Notes under the pieces: model-generated
What the model was told of the DNA's origin: nothing
The model's input: only the letters and a program-made list of their open reading frames with translations
Database searches by the model: none
Made by a program: the position numbers and the translations under genes
Source: DASUAS01 sp035763625
Lineage (GTDB): Bacteria; Actinomycetota; Acidimicrobiia; IMCC26256; DASPTH01
Assembly (NCBI GenBank): GCA_035763625.1
Contig: DASUAS010000029.1
Location: forward strand, 1-26,602
Direction: 5' to 3'
DNA: 26,602 nucleotides
Shown here: one piece after another, positions 7,104 to 13,877 of the stretch
Position numbering within the stretch: the stretch's first letter is position 1
How the letters are laid out: the number at the start of each line of letters is the position of its first letter

Positions 7104-8435
7104 GTGACCTGGGACTCACGGTGGGATCTCGGCCCGGCCTTCATCCCGAAGGAGCGCTACACGACGCGCGCGTTCACGGAGGTGGAGACCGCGCGGCTCT
7201 GGCCGCGCACGTGGCAGGTGGCGTGTCGCGAAGAGGAGCTCCCGTCGCCCGGCGACTACCTCGACTACCGGATCGCCGACCAGTCGATCCTGGTGGTCCG
7301 CGATGCCGACGGCGAGATCCGGAGTTTCTACAACTCGTGCCGGCACCGCGGGACGCGGCTGGCCCATGGGTGTGGTGCGCTGGCCGACGGTCAGATCACG
7401 TGCCCATTCCACGGGTGGCGGTGGAACCTCGACGGATCGTGCGCGTTCGTGCTCGACCCCGAGGAGTTCGGCATCACGTCGCTCGACACCCCCGCGTTGC
7501 GACTCGGGGAGCTGCGCTGCGAACGCCGCTGGGGTTTCGTGTGGGTGTGTGCCGACTCCGCGGCGCGATCGCTCGACGAGCACCTCTCGCCGCTCGGGGA
7601 GTGGTTCGACCCCCTCCACCTCGAGAGCATGCGCTTCCTCTGGTACCGCACGACCGTGCTGCCCGCGAACTGGAAGGCCGCACTCGACGCCTTCCACGAG
7701 GGCTACCACAACTACGGCACGCACCCGCAGCTGCTGCAGTGGTCCGACGACACCGCCATGCGCTACGAGCAGTTCGACAACGGCCACGCGCGCTACGTGA
7801 CCGTGCGCGGCGCGGGGCCGTCGAAGCGCTACGGCATGACGCCCGACGAGTGGGACGACCGCGAGCTCCTCTACCAGCAGGTGATGCATCTCGGTCGTTC
7901 GTTCGACGGCGGCCTCTACTCCGACGACGACATGGCCGCCGCGACCCGGCTGCGCACCATGGACATCCCCGAGGGGTCCACCGCCGCGACCGAGTTCTCG
8001 AAGCTGGTCGCGGCGCGCGCCGACGAGCTCGGTCTCCAGTTCCCCGAGCTCTCACCCGAGCAGCGGGCCGAGGGCACCGGCGTGTTCTCGGTGTTCCCCA
8101 ACCTGGTGATGCTGGTGAGCCTGGCCAACTGCTTCATGTACCGCGCTCGGCCGAACGGCGACGATCCCGACTCGTGCATCTTCGACATGTGGGCGCTGCG
8201 GCTGTTCCCCCCGTCGAACGGAGCGCCGGAGCTGGTGCGCGACTTCGCCGCCCACGACGACGAGGTCTGGGGTGTGATCCCGAGCCAGGACTTCGCGAAC
8301 ATGGGGGAGGTGCAGGCCGGGCTCCACTCGTGGGGCTGCGACGGCCTGCGTTTGAGCACCCGCCAGGAGATGAACCTGTTGAACATGCAGCGCGAGCTCG
8401 ACCACTACGTCAAGCCCCGATCCAAAGACTGCTGA
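7104..8435 (+). CDS. Rieske [2Fe-2S] aromatic-ring-hydroxylating oxygenase, alpha subunit
   Basis: This 443-residue protein is the catalytic subunit of a Rieske non-haem iron oxygenase, which inserts oxygen into aromatic or other organic substrates using electrons from a partner reductase. The Rieske cluster ligands are Cys79-Arg-His81 (NSCRHRGTRLA) and Cys100-Pro-Phe-His103 (CPFHGWRWNLDG), 18 residues apart. The mononuclear iron site matches E-X2-H-X4-H: Glu199, His202 and His207 in HEGYHNYGTHPQ. The overall length is normal for the family. The start is GTG at 7104, with no strong ribosome site, but it leads straight into the usual N-terminal FIPKERYTTRAFTEVE region. The next gene starts ten bases after its stop and is not a normal oxygenase beta subunit. 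No ferredoxin or reductase gene is in the window. The substrate is unknown. Confidence 0.95.
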   Translation: MTWDSRWDLGPAFIPKERYTTRAFTEVETARLWPRTWQVACREEELPSPGDYLDYRIADQSILVVRDADGEIRSFYNSCRHRGTRLAHGCGALADGQITCPFHGWRWNLDGSCAFVLDPEEFGITSLDTPALRLGELRCERRWGFVWVCADSAARSLDEHLSPLGEWFDPLHLESMRFLWYRTTVLPANWKAALDAFHEGYHNYGTHPQLLQWSDDTAMRYEQFDNGHARYVTVRGAGPSKRYGMTPDEWDDRELLYQQVMHLGRSFDGGLYSDDDMAAATRLRTMDIPEGSTAATEFSKLVAARADELGLQFPELSPEQRAEGTGVFSVFPNLVMLVSLANCFMYRARPNGDDPDSCIFDMWALRLFPPSNGAPELVRDFAAHDDEVWGVIPSQDFANMGEVQAGLHSWGCDGLRLSTRQEMNLLNMQRELDHYVKPRSKDC

Positions 8436-8445
8436 GGAGCTGACC

Positions 8446-8961
8446 ATGGCCATCGACCGTCCGGACTCCCCGTACCGCAGGGGCAACCGCTACGACCGTC
8501 TGCCCATCCCGATGGTGGAGGAGCACTGCATCCCGGTCGAGGCTGGCGCGGTGCAGCTCGTGATCGAGTCGCGCCGGCTCACCAACGAGATCCTGGCCGA
8601 CACCTTCGAGGGTGCGGTCAACCCCGTGGTCGTGTTCGACGACCGCGGCGCGACGCTGCACGTCCTCGGTACCGACGACGGGCTCGAGCACCTGCGCTTC
8701 GACTGCTTCGAGCAGGAGCCGCACTACCACTACATCGACCAGGCCGACGTCGGGAACACCGTCGTGCGCATCGACGAGCTCGCGGTGGGTGATCCCATCG
8801 AGTTCACGCTCGCGTGCGTCGAGCAGCACCTTCCCGACATGCTCGGCAACTGCAACGCGCCCGCGTTGGCCGACGAGGTGAAGGGGCGCATGGCCGAGGT
8901 CCACGCCGCCATGCCCAAGGTCCGCGACCTGATGCTGCGGGCCCAGGAACCGGTGGCCTAG
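8446..8961 (+). CDS. Conserved-looking protein of unknown function, partner of the Rieske oxygenase
   Basis: This 171-residue soluble protein starts ten bases after the Rieske oxygenase stop, with GAGGAG before the ATG, so the two genes are almost certainly co-translated. It shows no signal peptide or membrane segment. It is acidic, and a central histidine/tyrosine cluster, EPHYHYIDQ, is near residues 90-99. Other marked segments are FEGAVNPVVVFDDRGATLHVLG (residues about 53-74, described by position) and VEQHLPDMLGNCNAP. It does not resemble the NTF2-like beta subunit of ring-hydroxylating oxygenases or a ferredoxin. The His-rich centre could bind metal, but that is an inference. It could be an accessory subunit, a chaperone of the oxygenase, or an enzyme of the next step. 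Confidence 0.85.
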   Translation: MAIDRPDSPYRRGNRYDRLPIPMVEEHCIPVEAGAVQLVIESRRLTNEILADTFEGAVNPVVVFDDRGATLHVLGTDDGLEHLRFDCFEQEPHYHYIDQADVGNTVVRIDELAVGDPIEFTLACVEQHLPDMLGNCNAPALADEVKGRMAEVHAAMPKVRDLMLRAQEPVA

Positions 8962-8965
8962 CCGA

Positions 8966-9027
8966 CCCCTGCTCGTTTCGGCGTGGCTCGTGTGCCGTGA
9001 CGGCACACCAGCCACGCCAAAACGGGG
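8966..9027. terminator. Strong bidirectional hairpin, also copy of the CCCC..CGTTTT repeat
   Basis: A nearly perfect inverted repeat fills the gap between two convergent genes. CGTTT(c)GGCGTGGCT(c)GTGTGCCG pairs with its complement around the loop TGA at 8998-9000. The stem at 8974-9024 has 22 paired bases and only two mismatches. CCCC at 8966-8969 and GGGG at 9024-9027 border it. It should stop transcription from both sides. The outer layout, CCCC...CGTTT and AAAACGGGG, is shared with three other intergenic elements at 16883, 17757 and 18474, although the interior here differs. Confidence 0.8.
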
Positions 9028-10104
9028 TCAGTCGAGGAGCGAGTCGACGTTGAGGTCGAGGATCTGGCGGGCATGGCGTCCGCCCATCACGACGAACATC
9101 TCGTCGCCGCGTGCGGTACGGGCGCCGTACATGGCACCGAAGATCGTGGTGAGCAGCGCGGAGAGCAGCGAACGCCCGTAGTCGTCCCAGCACTCGGCGA
9201 ACGAGTACTCCCCGACGCCGGCGGCGACGAGGGCGTCGTGGTATTCGCGCACGATGCGCTCCTCGTGTGCACGCCGATCGTGGGCGGTGAGCGCGTTGCC
9301 GACGACGAACGACACGTCGGAGAGCGCGCAGCCGCGGCCGAAGCCCTGCCAGTCGACCGCCGCGACCTGCGGGCGCACCGGGTCGGCGCCGAAGAGGAGG
9401 TTGTCAGGCCGGTAGTCGCTGTGCACGAGGCTGCGGGACGCCGGGCGGGCCTCGATCCACCCCCGCGCCGACGTCGCGAGGCGCTCGTAGAAGTCGACCT
9501 CGTCGGGCGCGAACGCGTGGGCGTAGCGCTCGACGAACCCGGGGACGACGCCCTGAAGCCCCTCGGCCAGCACGGTCGGATCGGCGAATGCGTGGCCGGC
9601 GAAGCACGCGTGGTCGTCGAGCTCGGGCGAGTCCCAGAACGGCGCGTGCAACCCGACCAGTTCTCGCACCGCGGATTCCACCTCGGGCACCGTGCAGCCG
9701 CGCAGCTGGTCGCCGGGTTGGAGCGGGGCAAGGTCCTCGAGCAGCAACGTGAACCAGCCCTCGTCGTCGATGGCGGCGTACGCGCAGCGCGGCGCGCGGA
9801 TCGTCACCCGCGTCGCGAAGTGCTGGTAGAAGCACAGCTCGTTGCGGTAGCCACTCGACGCCATGAACGCGCGGGCGGCGTCGTCCTCCGCGGCGAACTT
9901 GCCGACGACGCGCCCCGGCGCACCCTCGACCGCGCGGTCGAGGCGCAGCTCGTAGCGCGCGCAGATGCCCATCTGGCCTGCGCCGATGGTGTTGACGTCG
10001 ACATCCATCACCGCGGCGTCGCCGATCCAGCCGGCGGCGCGCAGCGACTCGGTGAGGAACTCGGGCGTGACGTCGCGGTGGGACCGGAGGACCGGAGCGC
10101 TCAT
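9028..10104 (-). CDS. Aminoglycoside phosphotransferase/ecdysteroid-kinase-like protein
   Basis: This 358-residue protein has a protein-kinase-like fold of the APH/choline-kinase/EcKinase superfamily, which transfers phosphate from ATP to a small molecule. The catalytic loop HSDYRPDNLLFG has Asp230 and Asn235, and DWQGFGRG at 251-258 supplies the second metal-binding aspartate. The N-lobe lysine is probably Lys69 in RVVGKFAAED, and a Glu in the YRNELCFY segment (about residue 89) would pair with it. The ATG at 10104 overlaps the TGA of the acyl-CoA synthetase gene in an ATGA, so translation is coupled. A longer in-frame start at 10209 would overlap it more. Such kinases recur beside acyl-CoA synthetase and acyl-CoA dehydrogenase genes in lipid-degrading actinobacteria. 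Its substrate is unknown, and antibiotic resistance should not be assumed. Confidence 0.9.
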   Translation of the reverse strand: MSAPVLRSHRDVTPEFLTESLRAAGWIGDAAVMDVDVNTIGAGQMGICARYELRLDRAVEGAPGRVVGKFAAEDDAARAFMASSGYRNELCFYQHFATRVTIRAPRCAYAAIDDEGWFTLLLEDLAPLQPGDQLRGCTVPEVESAVRELVGLHAPFWDSPELDDHACFAGHAFADPTVLAEGLQGVVPGFVERYAHAFAPDEVDFYERLATSARGWIEARPASRSLVHSDYRPDNLLFGADPVRPQVAAVDWQGFGRGCALSDVSFVVGNALTAHDRRAHEERIVREYHDALVAAGVGEYSFAECWDDYGRSLLSALLTTIFGAMYGARTARGDEMFVVMGGRHARQILDLNVDSLLD

Positions 10105-11633
10105 CCGGGCGGCGTGAGTCCCCGGACGTCGTCCGAGAAGAGGCGCTTGGCGAGCTTGCCGCTCGGGAGTCGGGGCAGCTCCTCCACGAACACGACCGAC
10201 GTCGGGCACTTGAAGTGCGAGAGCCGGTCGCGGCAGTACCGGCGCAGCTCGTCGGCCATCGCTTCCTCGTCGTCGGCCGGCACCGCGAGCTGCACGACCG
10301 CGCGCACCGACTCACCCATCTCCGGATGCGGGATGCCGATGACGGCGACGTCGTGCACCGCGGGGTGGCCGATGAGCACGTCTTCCGTCTCGCGTGGGTA
10401 GATGTTCACGCCGCCCGAGATGATCATGTTCGACACGCGGTCGGTGAGGTAGAGGTATCCCTCGTCGTCCTGGTAGCCGACGTCGCCGAGCGTCATCCAC
10501 CCGCGGTCGTTCCAGGCCTCGGCCGTCTTCTGCTTGTCGCCGTGATACTCGAAGCGGTTGGAGGACTCGAACCAGATCTGTCCGGCCTCGCCCGTCGGCA
10601 ACTCGTTGCCGTCTTCGTCGGTGACGTGCGCGGCGCCGAGGAGCGGCTTGCCGACGGATCCCGGGTGGGCGAGCCAGTCGTTCGAGTCGATGTAGCAGAA
10701 CCCGCCGCCCTCGCTGCCGGCGTAGTACTCGTGCAGGATCGGTCCGAAGAACTCGATCGCGCCGCGCTTCACGTCGGGCGGACAGGGTGCCGCCGCGTGC
10801 ACGATGACCTGGAGGCTCGAGAGGTCGTACTGGGCGCGCACCTCCTGGTCGAGCTTGAGGATGCGCACGAGGTGCGTGGGCACGAACTGCACGTGGGTGA
10901 CCCGATACCGCTCGATGGCCGCGAGGCACGCTTCGGCATCGAAGCTGTGCATGACCACGACCGTCGCACCCAGACGCTGTGACGTCGTCGACCAGCCGGC
11001 CGGCGCGGAGTGGTAGAGCGGCGCCGGGCACAGGTACACCGAGCCCTCGCCGACACCGAAGAGCCCGCCGACCAGGCCGGAGAACGCGTTCGGCGAACCC
11101 AACGGCGCGCCGATGGTCGGCGGCTTGATGCCCTTCGGGCGGCCGGTCGTGCCCGACGAGTAGAACATCCAGCTGCCCTCGGCCTCGTCGTCGACCGGAC
11201 CGGTCGGCTGGGCCGCGAGCACGGTCTCGAAGTCGTCGAAGCCGGGGAGCGCGCCACCGACCGCCAGCCGCAGGGCGCGGGCGTCACGACCGAGGTCGGC
11301 CACCGAGTCGGTCGCATCGGCGGCCACGAACAGCGCGCTCGCGCCGCAGTCGTCGACGATGTACGACACCTCGTCGGCGGCGAGGTGCCAGTTGACGGGG
11401 GTGACGTAGAGGCCGGCGCACATGGCACCCCACAGGACGTCGAGGTACTCGAGCCGGTTGTCCATCACGATGGCCGCGTGGTCACCGGTGCGCAGGCCGG
11501 CGCCACGCAGCGCGTGCGCGACCTGGTTGGCGCGCTGGTCGAGCTCGCGGAACGTGCGGACGGCGCCGGTCGATGCGTCGATGGTGGCCGGGCGGTCGGG
11601 CGCCGTGGTCGCGTACTGCCGCGGGTGCTCCAT
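10101..11633 (-). CDS. AMP-binding acyl-CoA synthetase (fatty-acid-CoA-ligase-like)
   Basis: This protein of about 510 residues is a complete member of the adenylate-forming ANL family, which activates a carboxylic acid to an acyl-AMP and then to acyl-CoA. The P-loop-like motif SSGTTGRPKG is near residue 160. The A5 region reads EYYAGSEGGG. The hinge and A8 region reads YLTDRVSNMIISGGVNIYP, and the catalytic C-terminal lysine is in PRLPSGKLAKR near residue 497. Length is normal for the family. The start is uncertain by four codons. ATG 11633 has GGAGG twelve bases upstream, while ATG 11645 abuts the GGAGG directly and is therefore less likely. It overlaps the kinase gene by four bases and begins 22 bases after the hydrolase stop. 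The acid substrate is unknown. Confidence 0.93.
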   Translation of the reverse strand: MEHPRQYATTAPDRPATIDASTGAVRTFRELDQRANQVAHALRGAGLRTGDHAAIVMDNRLEYLDVLWGAMCAGLYVTPVNWHLAADEVSYIVDDCGASALFVAADATDSVADLGRDARALRLAVGGALPGFDDFETVLAAQPTGPVDDEAEGSWMFYSSGTTGRPKGIKPPTIGAPLGSPNAFSGLVGGLFGVGEGSVYLCPAPLYHSAPAGWSTTSQRLGATVVVMHSFDAEACLAAIERYRVTHVQFVPTHLVRILKLDQEVRAQYDLSSLQVIVHAAAPCPPDVKRGAIEFFGPILHEYYAGSEGGGFCYIDSNDWLAHPGSVGKPLLGAAHVTDEDGNELPTGEAGQIWFESSNRFEYHGDKQKTAEAWNDRGWMTLGDVGYQDDEGYLYLTDRVSNMIISGGVNIYPRETEDVLIGHPAVHDVAVIGIPHPEMGESVRAVVQLAVPADDEEAMADELRRYCRDRLSHFKCPTSVVFVEELPRLPSGKLAKRLFSDDVRGLTPPG

Positions 11634-11655
11634 GGCCGTGCTCATCCTCCGAGAA

Positions 11656-12891
11656 TCATCCAGATGTTTGCGCGGAGCGTACCGTCGCCAGCGTGTCGTC
11701 CACCCAGTCGAGGATGCGCCGGTTGGCCATCGACCGGTTCAGGATCTCGCAGTGCATGCCCGCGCCCTCGGCGTCGGTGAACTGCAGGAACGTCTTCGGT
11801 CCGGGGAGCGCGTCGTACAGCGCCTTCGAGTCCGACGACACCGGGTCGGACTGCGCCGCGGTCACCAGCATCGGCGTCGTGATGCCGGCGATCTCCTCGG
11901 GGGTGAGCTTCCACTTCATCATCTCGGCGATGAAACCCGAGAGGTCGCCGCCCCTGTTGGTCCAGAAGCCGCGCTGCACGATCTTCCAGTGCAGCGGGCG
12001 ATTGCCGTCGAAGAAGTCCATGATCGCCTTCTCGTCCGACGCGGAGAGCTCGGGCAGCTTGGCGATGGCGGCGGCGTCGAGTCCCCGCATCTGCAGGGGG
12101 CCGGTGATCTTGCCGCCCACGTCCATCTGTCCGGGGTCGGCGATCACCGCGGCCAGGCGGTGCTCGTAGGCGGCGACGCGCGGGGCCATGAAGCCGCCGA
12201 GGCTCCACGGTTCGTACACCAGCTGGTCGGGGTCGACGACGTCGATGCCGAGCGCGGCGTCGACCACCGGCGTGACCACCTGCTCCCAGTCGTGGCGCAG
12301 GGTGAGACCCTCGTCGACGAGGAGCGACCCCTGCCCGGGACCGTCGTGCAGCAGGACGTGGTAACCGCGCCGGAGCGCGGCTGCGCCCATGCCGAGGAAG
12401 TTCTCGATCATGGTGGAGTCCCAGCCGCCGCCGACGAGGATGCACGCGCGCCGCTCGTCCTCGTGTCCCGGTGCCCGCAGGAACCACGCCGGGATCTTGG
12501 TGGACTCGTAGGGGATGTCGACGGGCTCCGCGCGCACGACCCCGAGGCGCAGCGCCTTCTCGAACGTCGCCATCCCGAGGTGGAAGCCGTCGCGCAGACG
12601 CGGGTCGACCGGGGTGCCGTAGAGCGGATGGATCCCGACCGCGAGGAACAGGGCGGCGCGGAGGTAGCAGTCGTAGGCGGATTCGAGGTGTCCGGACTTC
12701 GCCGCCGAGTCACCCTCGGCGATGCGTGCGGTGGCGGTGGCCGCGCACGCCTCGTAGAACGAGCCGTCGTCGCCGTCCTTCACGAGGGGGACGAGCGCGT
12801 CGATCTCACCGACGTCGGCGCCGCCGTAGGGCGCGAGGCCGAGGAACCAACTCGCGAACTCGTCGTGGACGGGATCGGTGAACGTCGCCAT
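11656..12891 (-). CDS. Alpha/beta hydrolase family protein (FrsA/dipeptidyl-peptidase-like fold)
   Basis: This 411-residue protein has an N-terminal helical part of about 120 residues and then an alpha/beta hydrolase core, as in FrsA/DUF1100-like esterases and C-C bond hydrolases such as 2,6-dihydroxypseudooxynicotine hydrolase. The oxyanion-strand segment ILVGGGWDST is at residues 151-160. The probable triad is Ser230 in EPWSLGG, Asp349 in TAAQSDPVSS and His380 in GAGMHCEIL. The nucleophile elbow is unusual because Pro228 replaces the common glycine. The ATG at 12891 has AGGAG about twelve bases upstream. It sits between the luciferase-like gene (25-base gap) and the acyl-CoA synthetase gene, so it probably hydrolyses an intermediate of the same pathway, perhaps releasing the acid the synthetase activates. 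That role is an inference. Confidence 0.88.
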   Translation of the reverse strand: MATFTDPVHDEFASWFLGLAPYGGADVGEIDALVPLVKDGDDGSFYEACAATATARIAEGDSAAKSGHLESAYDCYLRAALFLAVGIHPLYGTPVDPRLRDGFHLGMATFEKALRLGVVRAEPVDIPYESTKIPAWFLRAPGHEDERRACILVGGGWDSTMIENFLGMGAAALRRGYHVLLHDGPGQGSLLVDEGLTLRHDWEQVVTPVVDAALGIDVVDPDQLVYEPWSLGGFMAPRVAAYEHRLAAVIADPGQMDVGGKITGPLQMRGLDAAAIAKLPELSASDEKAIMDFFDGNRPLHWKIVQRGFWTNRGGDLSGFIAEMMKWKLTPEEIAGITTPMLVTAAQSDPVSSDSKALYDALPGPKTFLQFTDAEGAGMHCEILNRSMANRRILDWVDDTLATVRSAQTSG

Positions 12892-12916
12892 GATGCGTGC
12901 TGTCTCCTGCCGGCGG

Positions 12917-13852
12917 TCAGTGGTCGGGGAACGCGGGGATGATCTCCTCGGCCACCCAGCGGAGATGGTCGAGGTGCTCGTCGAGCGAGCGTGTGGGCGG
13001 CGTGGGCACCGACGTGCACGTGACCCCGAGCTCGGCCAGATGTCCGACCGCGTCGATGGTTGCCTGCGTGCCGGCGGGGACGTGCGCGCGCCCGAGGTCG
13101 CCGTCGAGGGGCCGGTGGTGCTCGTCGACGGCCAGGGTCGTCAGGGGCAGCACGACGTCGAACGGGCGCGTCCGCGCCGCGAAGCCGGGCTGGGCACCGA
13201 TGTACTCGAGGCACTCGGGGAGCTCCGCGGCGGTGATGAGCCACGGATACCAGCCGTCGTGACGAGCCGCTCGCCGCATGGCGGCGCGCGAGTTGCCTCC
13301 CACCCAGATCGGCGGGTGCGGCTGCTGGACCGGCTTCGGCGCGAAGGCGATGTCGGCGAAGTCGATGTGGCGGCCGTGGTGCTCGGGCGCGTCGGCGGTC
13401 CAGAGCTCGATGATCGCGTCGAGGTACTCGTCGGTGAGCGCGCCGCGCTCGTGGAACGGCACCCGCAGGATCTCGAACTCGCGCTCGGCGTGTCCGACGC
13501 CGATCGACACGCGCACACGCCCACCCGAGAGCACGTCGAGCGTCGACACCGCCTTGGCGAACACGACGGGGTCGTGGTACGGCAGGACGATGACGGAGGA
13601 GTCGACGACGATGCGCGACGTCGCGCCGGCCACGAAGCTCATCGCCGTGAACGCGTGCGACCACGACGGGCCCATGAGCTCGACCATGTCGTTGGGGATC
13701 ACGATGTGCTCCGGGATCGCGAGCGAGTGGAACCCGAGCTCGTCGGCGGTGCGCGCGACGAGCTGATACCCGGCCGGTGCCATCGACCGCTCCCAGTCGT
13801 TCGTGATCGGCGGGTAGAGGTTGATCCCCGGGAGGCCGGTGGAGAACTTCAC
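12917..13852 (-). CDS. LLM class flavin/F420-dependent oxidoreductase
   Basis: This 311-residue protein is a member of the bacterial luciferase-like superfamily, probably of the F420-dependent actinobacterial subgroup. Typical segments are LGFHSLAIPEH (39-49), VLPYHDPVVFAKAVSTLDVLSGGR (89-112, given by position), the GVGHAEREFE cofactor-side loop at 118-127 and HPPIWVGGNS at 179-188. The length suits single-domain family members of about 300 residues. The start is GTG at 13852, followed by MKFSTGLPG-type sequence, the normal first strand of the barrel. The CoA-transferase gene ends 25 bases upstream and the hydrolase gene begins 25 bases downstream, all on the minus strand. It probably performs a hydride transfer or monooxygenation in the operon's catabolic route. 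Whether F420 or FMN is used cannot be settled here. Confidence 0.92.
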   Translation of the reverse strand: MKFSTGLPGINLYPPITNDWERSMAPAGYQLVARTADELGFHSLAIPEHIVIPNDMVELMGPSWSHAFTAMSFVAGATSRIVVDSSVIVLPYHDPVVFAKAVSTLDVLSGGRVRVSIGVGHAEREFEILRVPFHERGALTDEYLDAIIELWTADAPEHHGRHIDFADIAFAPKPVQQPHPPIWVGGNSRAAMRRAARHDGWYPWLITAAELPECLEYIGAQPGFAARTRPFDVVLPLTTLAVDEHHRPLDGDLGRAHVPAGTQATIDAVGHLAELGVTCTSVPTPPTRSLDEHLDHLRWVAEEIIPAFPDH

Positions 13853-13877
13853 GTGCGCCTGCCTCTCGTCGTCGGCC

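Noticed and set aside
9028..10104. Antibiotic-resistance aminoglycoside phosphotransferase
   Set aside because: Only the general kinase fold is shared. The gene is translationally coupled to an acyl-CoA synthetase gene, which points to a metabolic small-molecule kinase.
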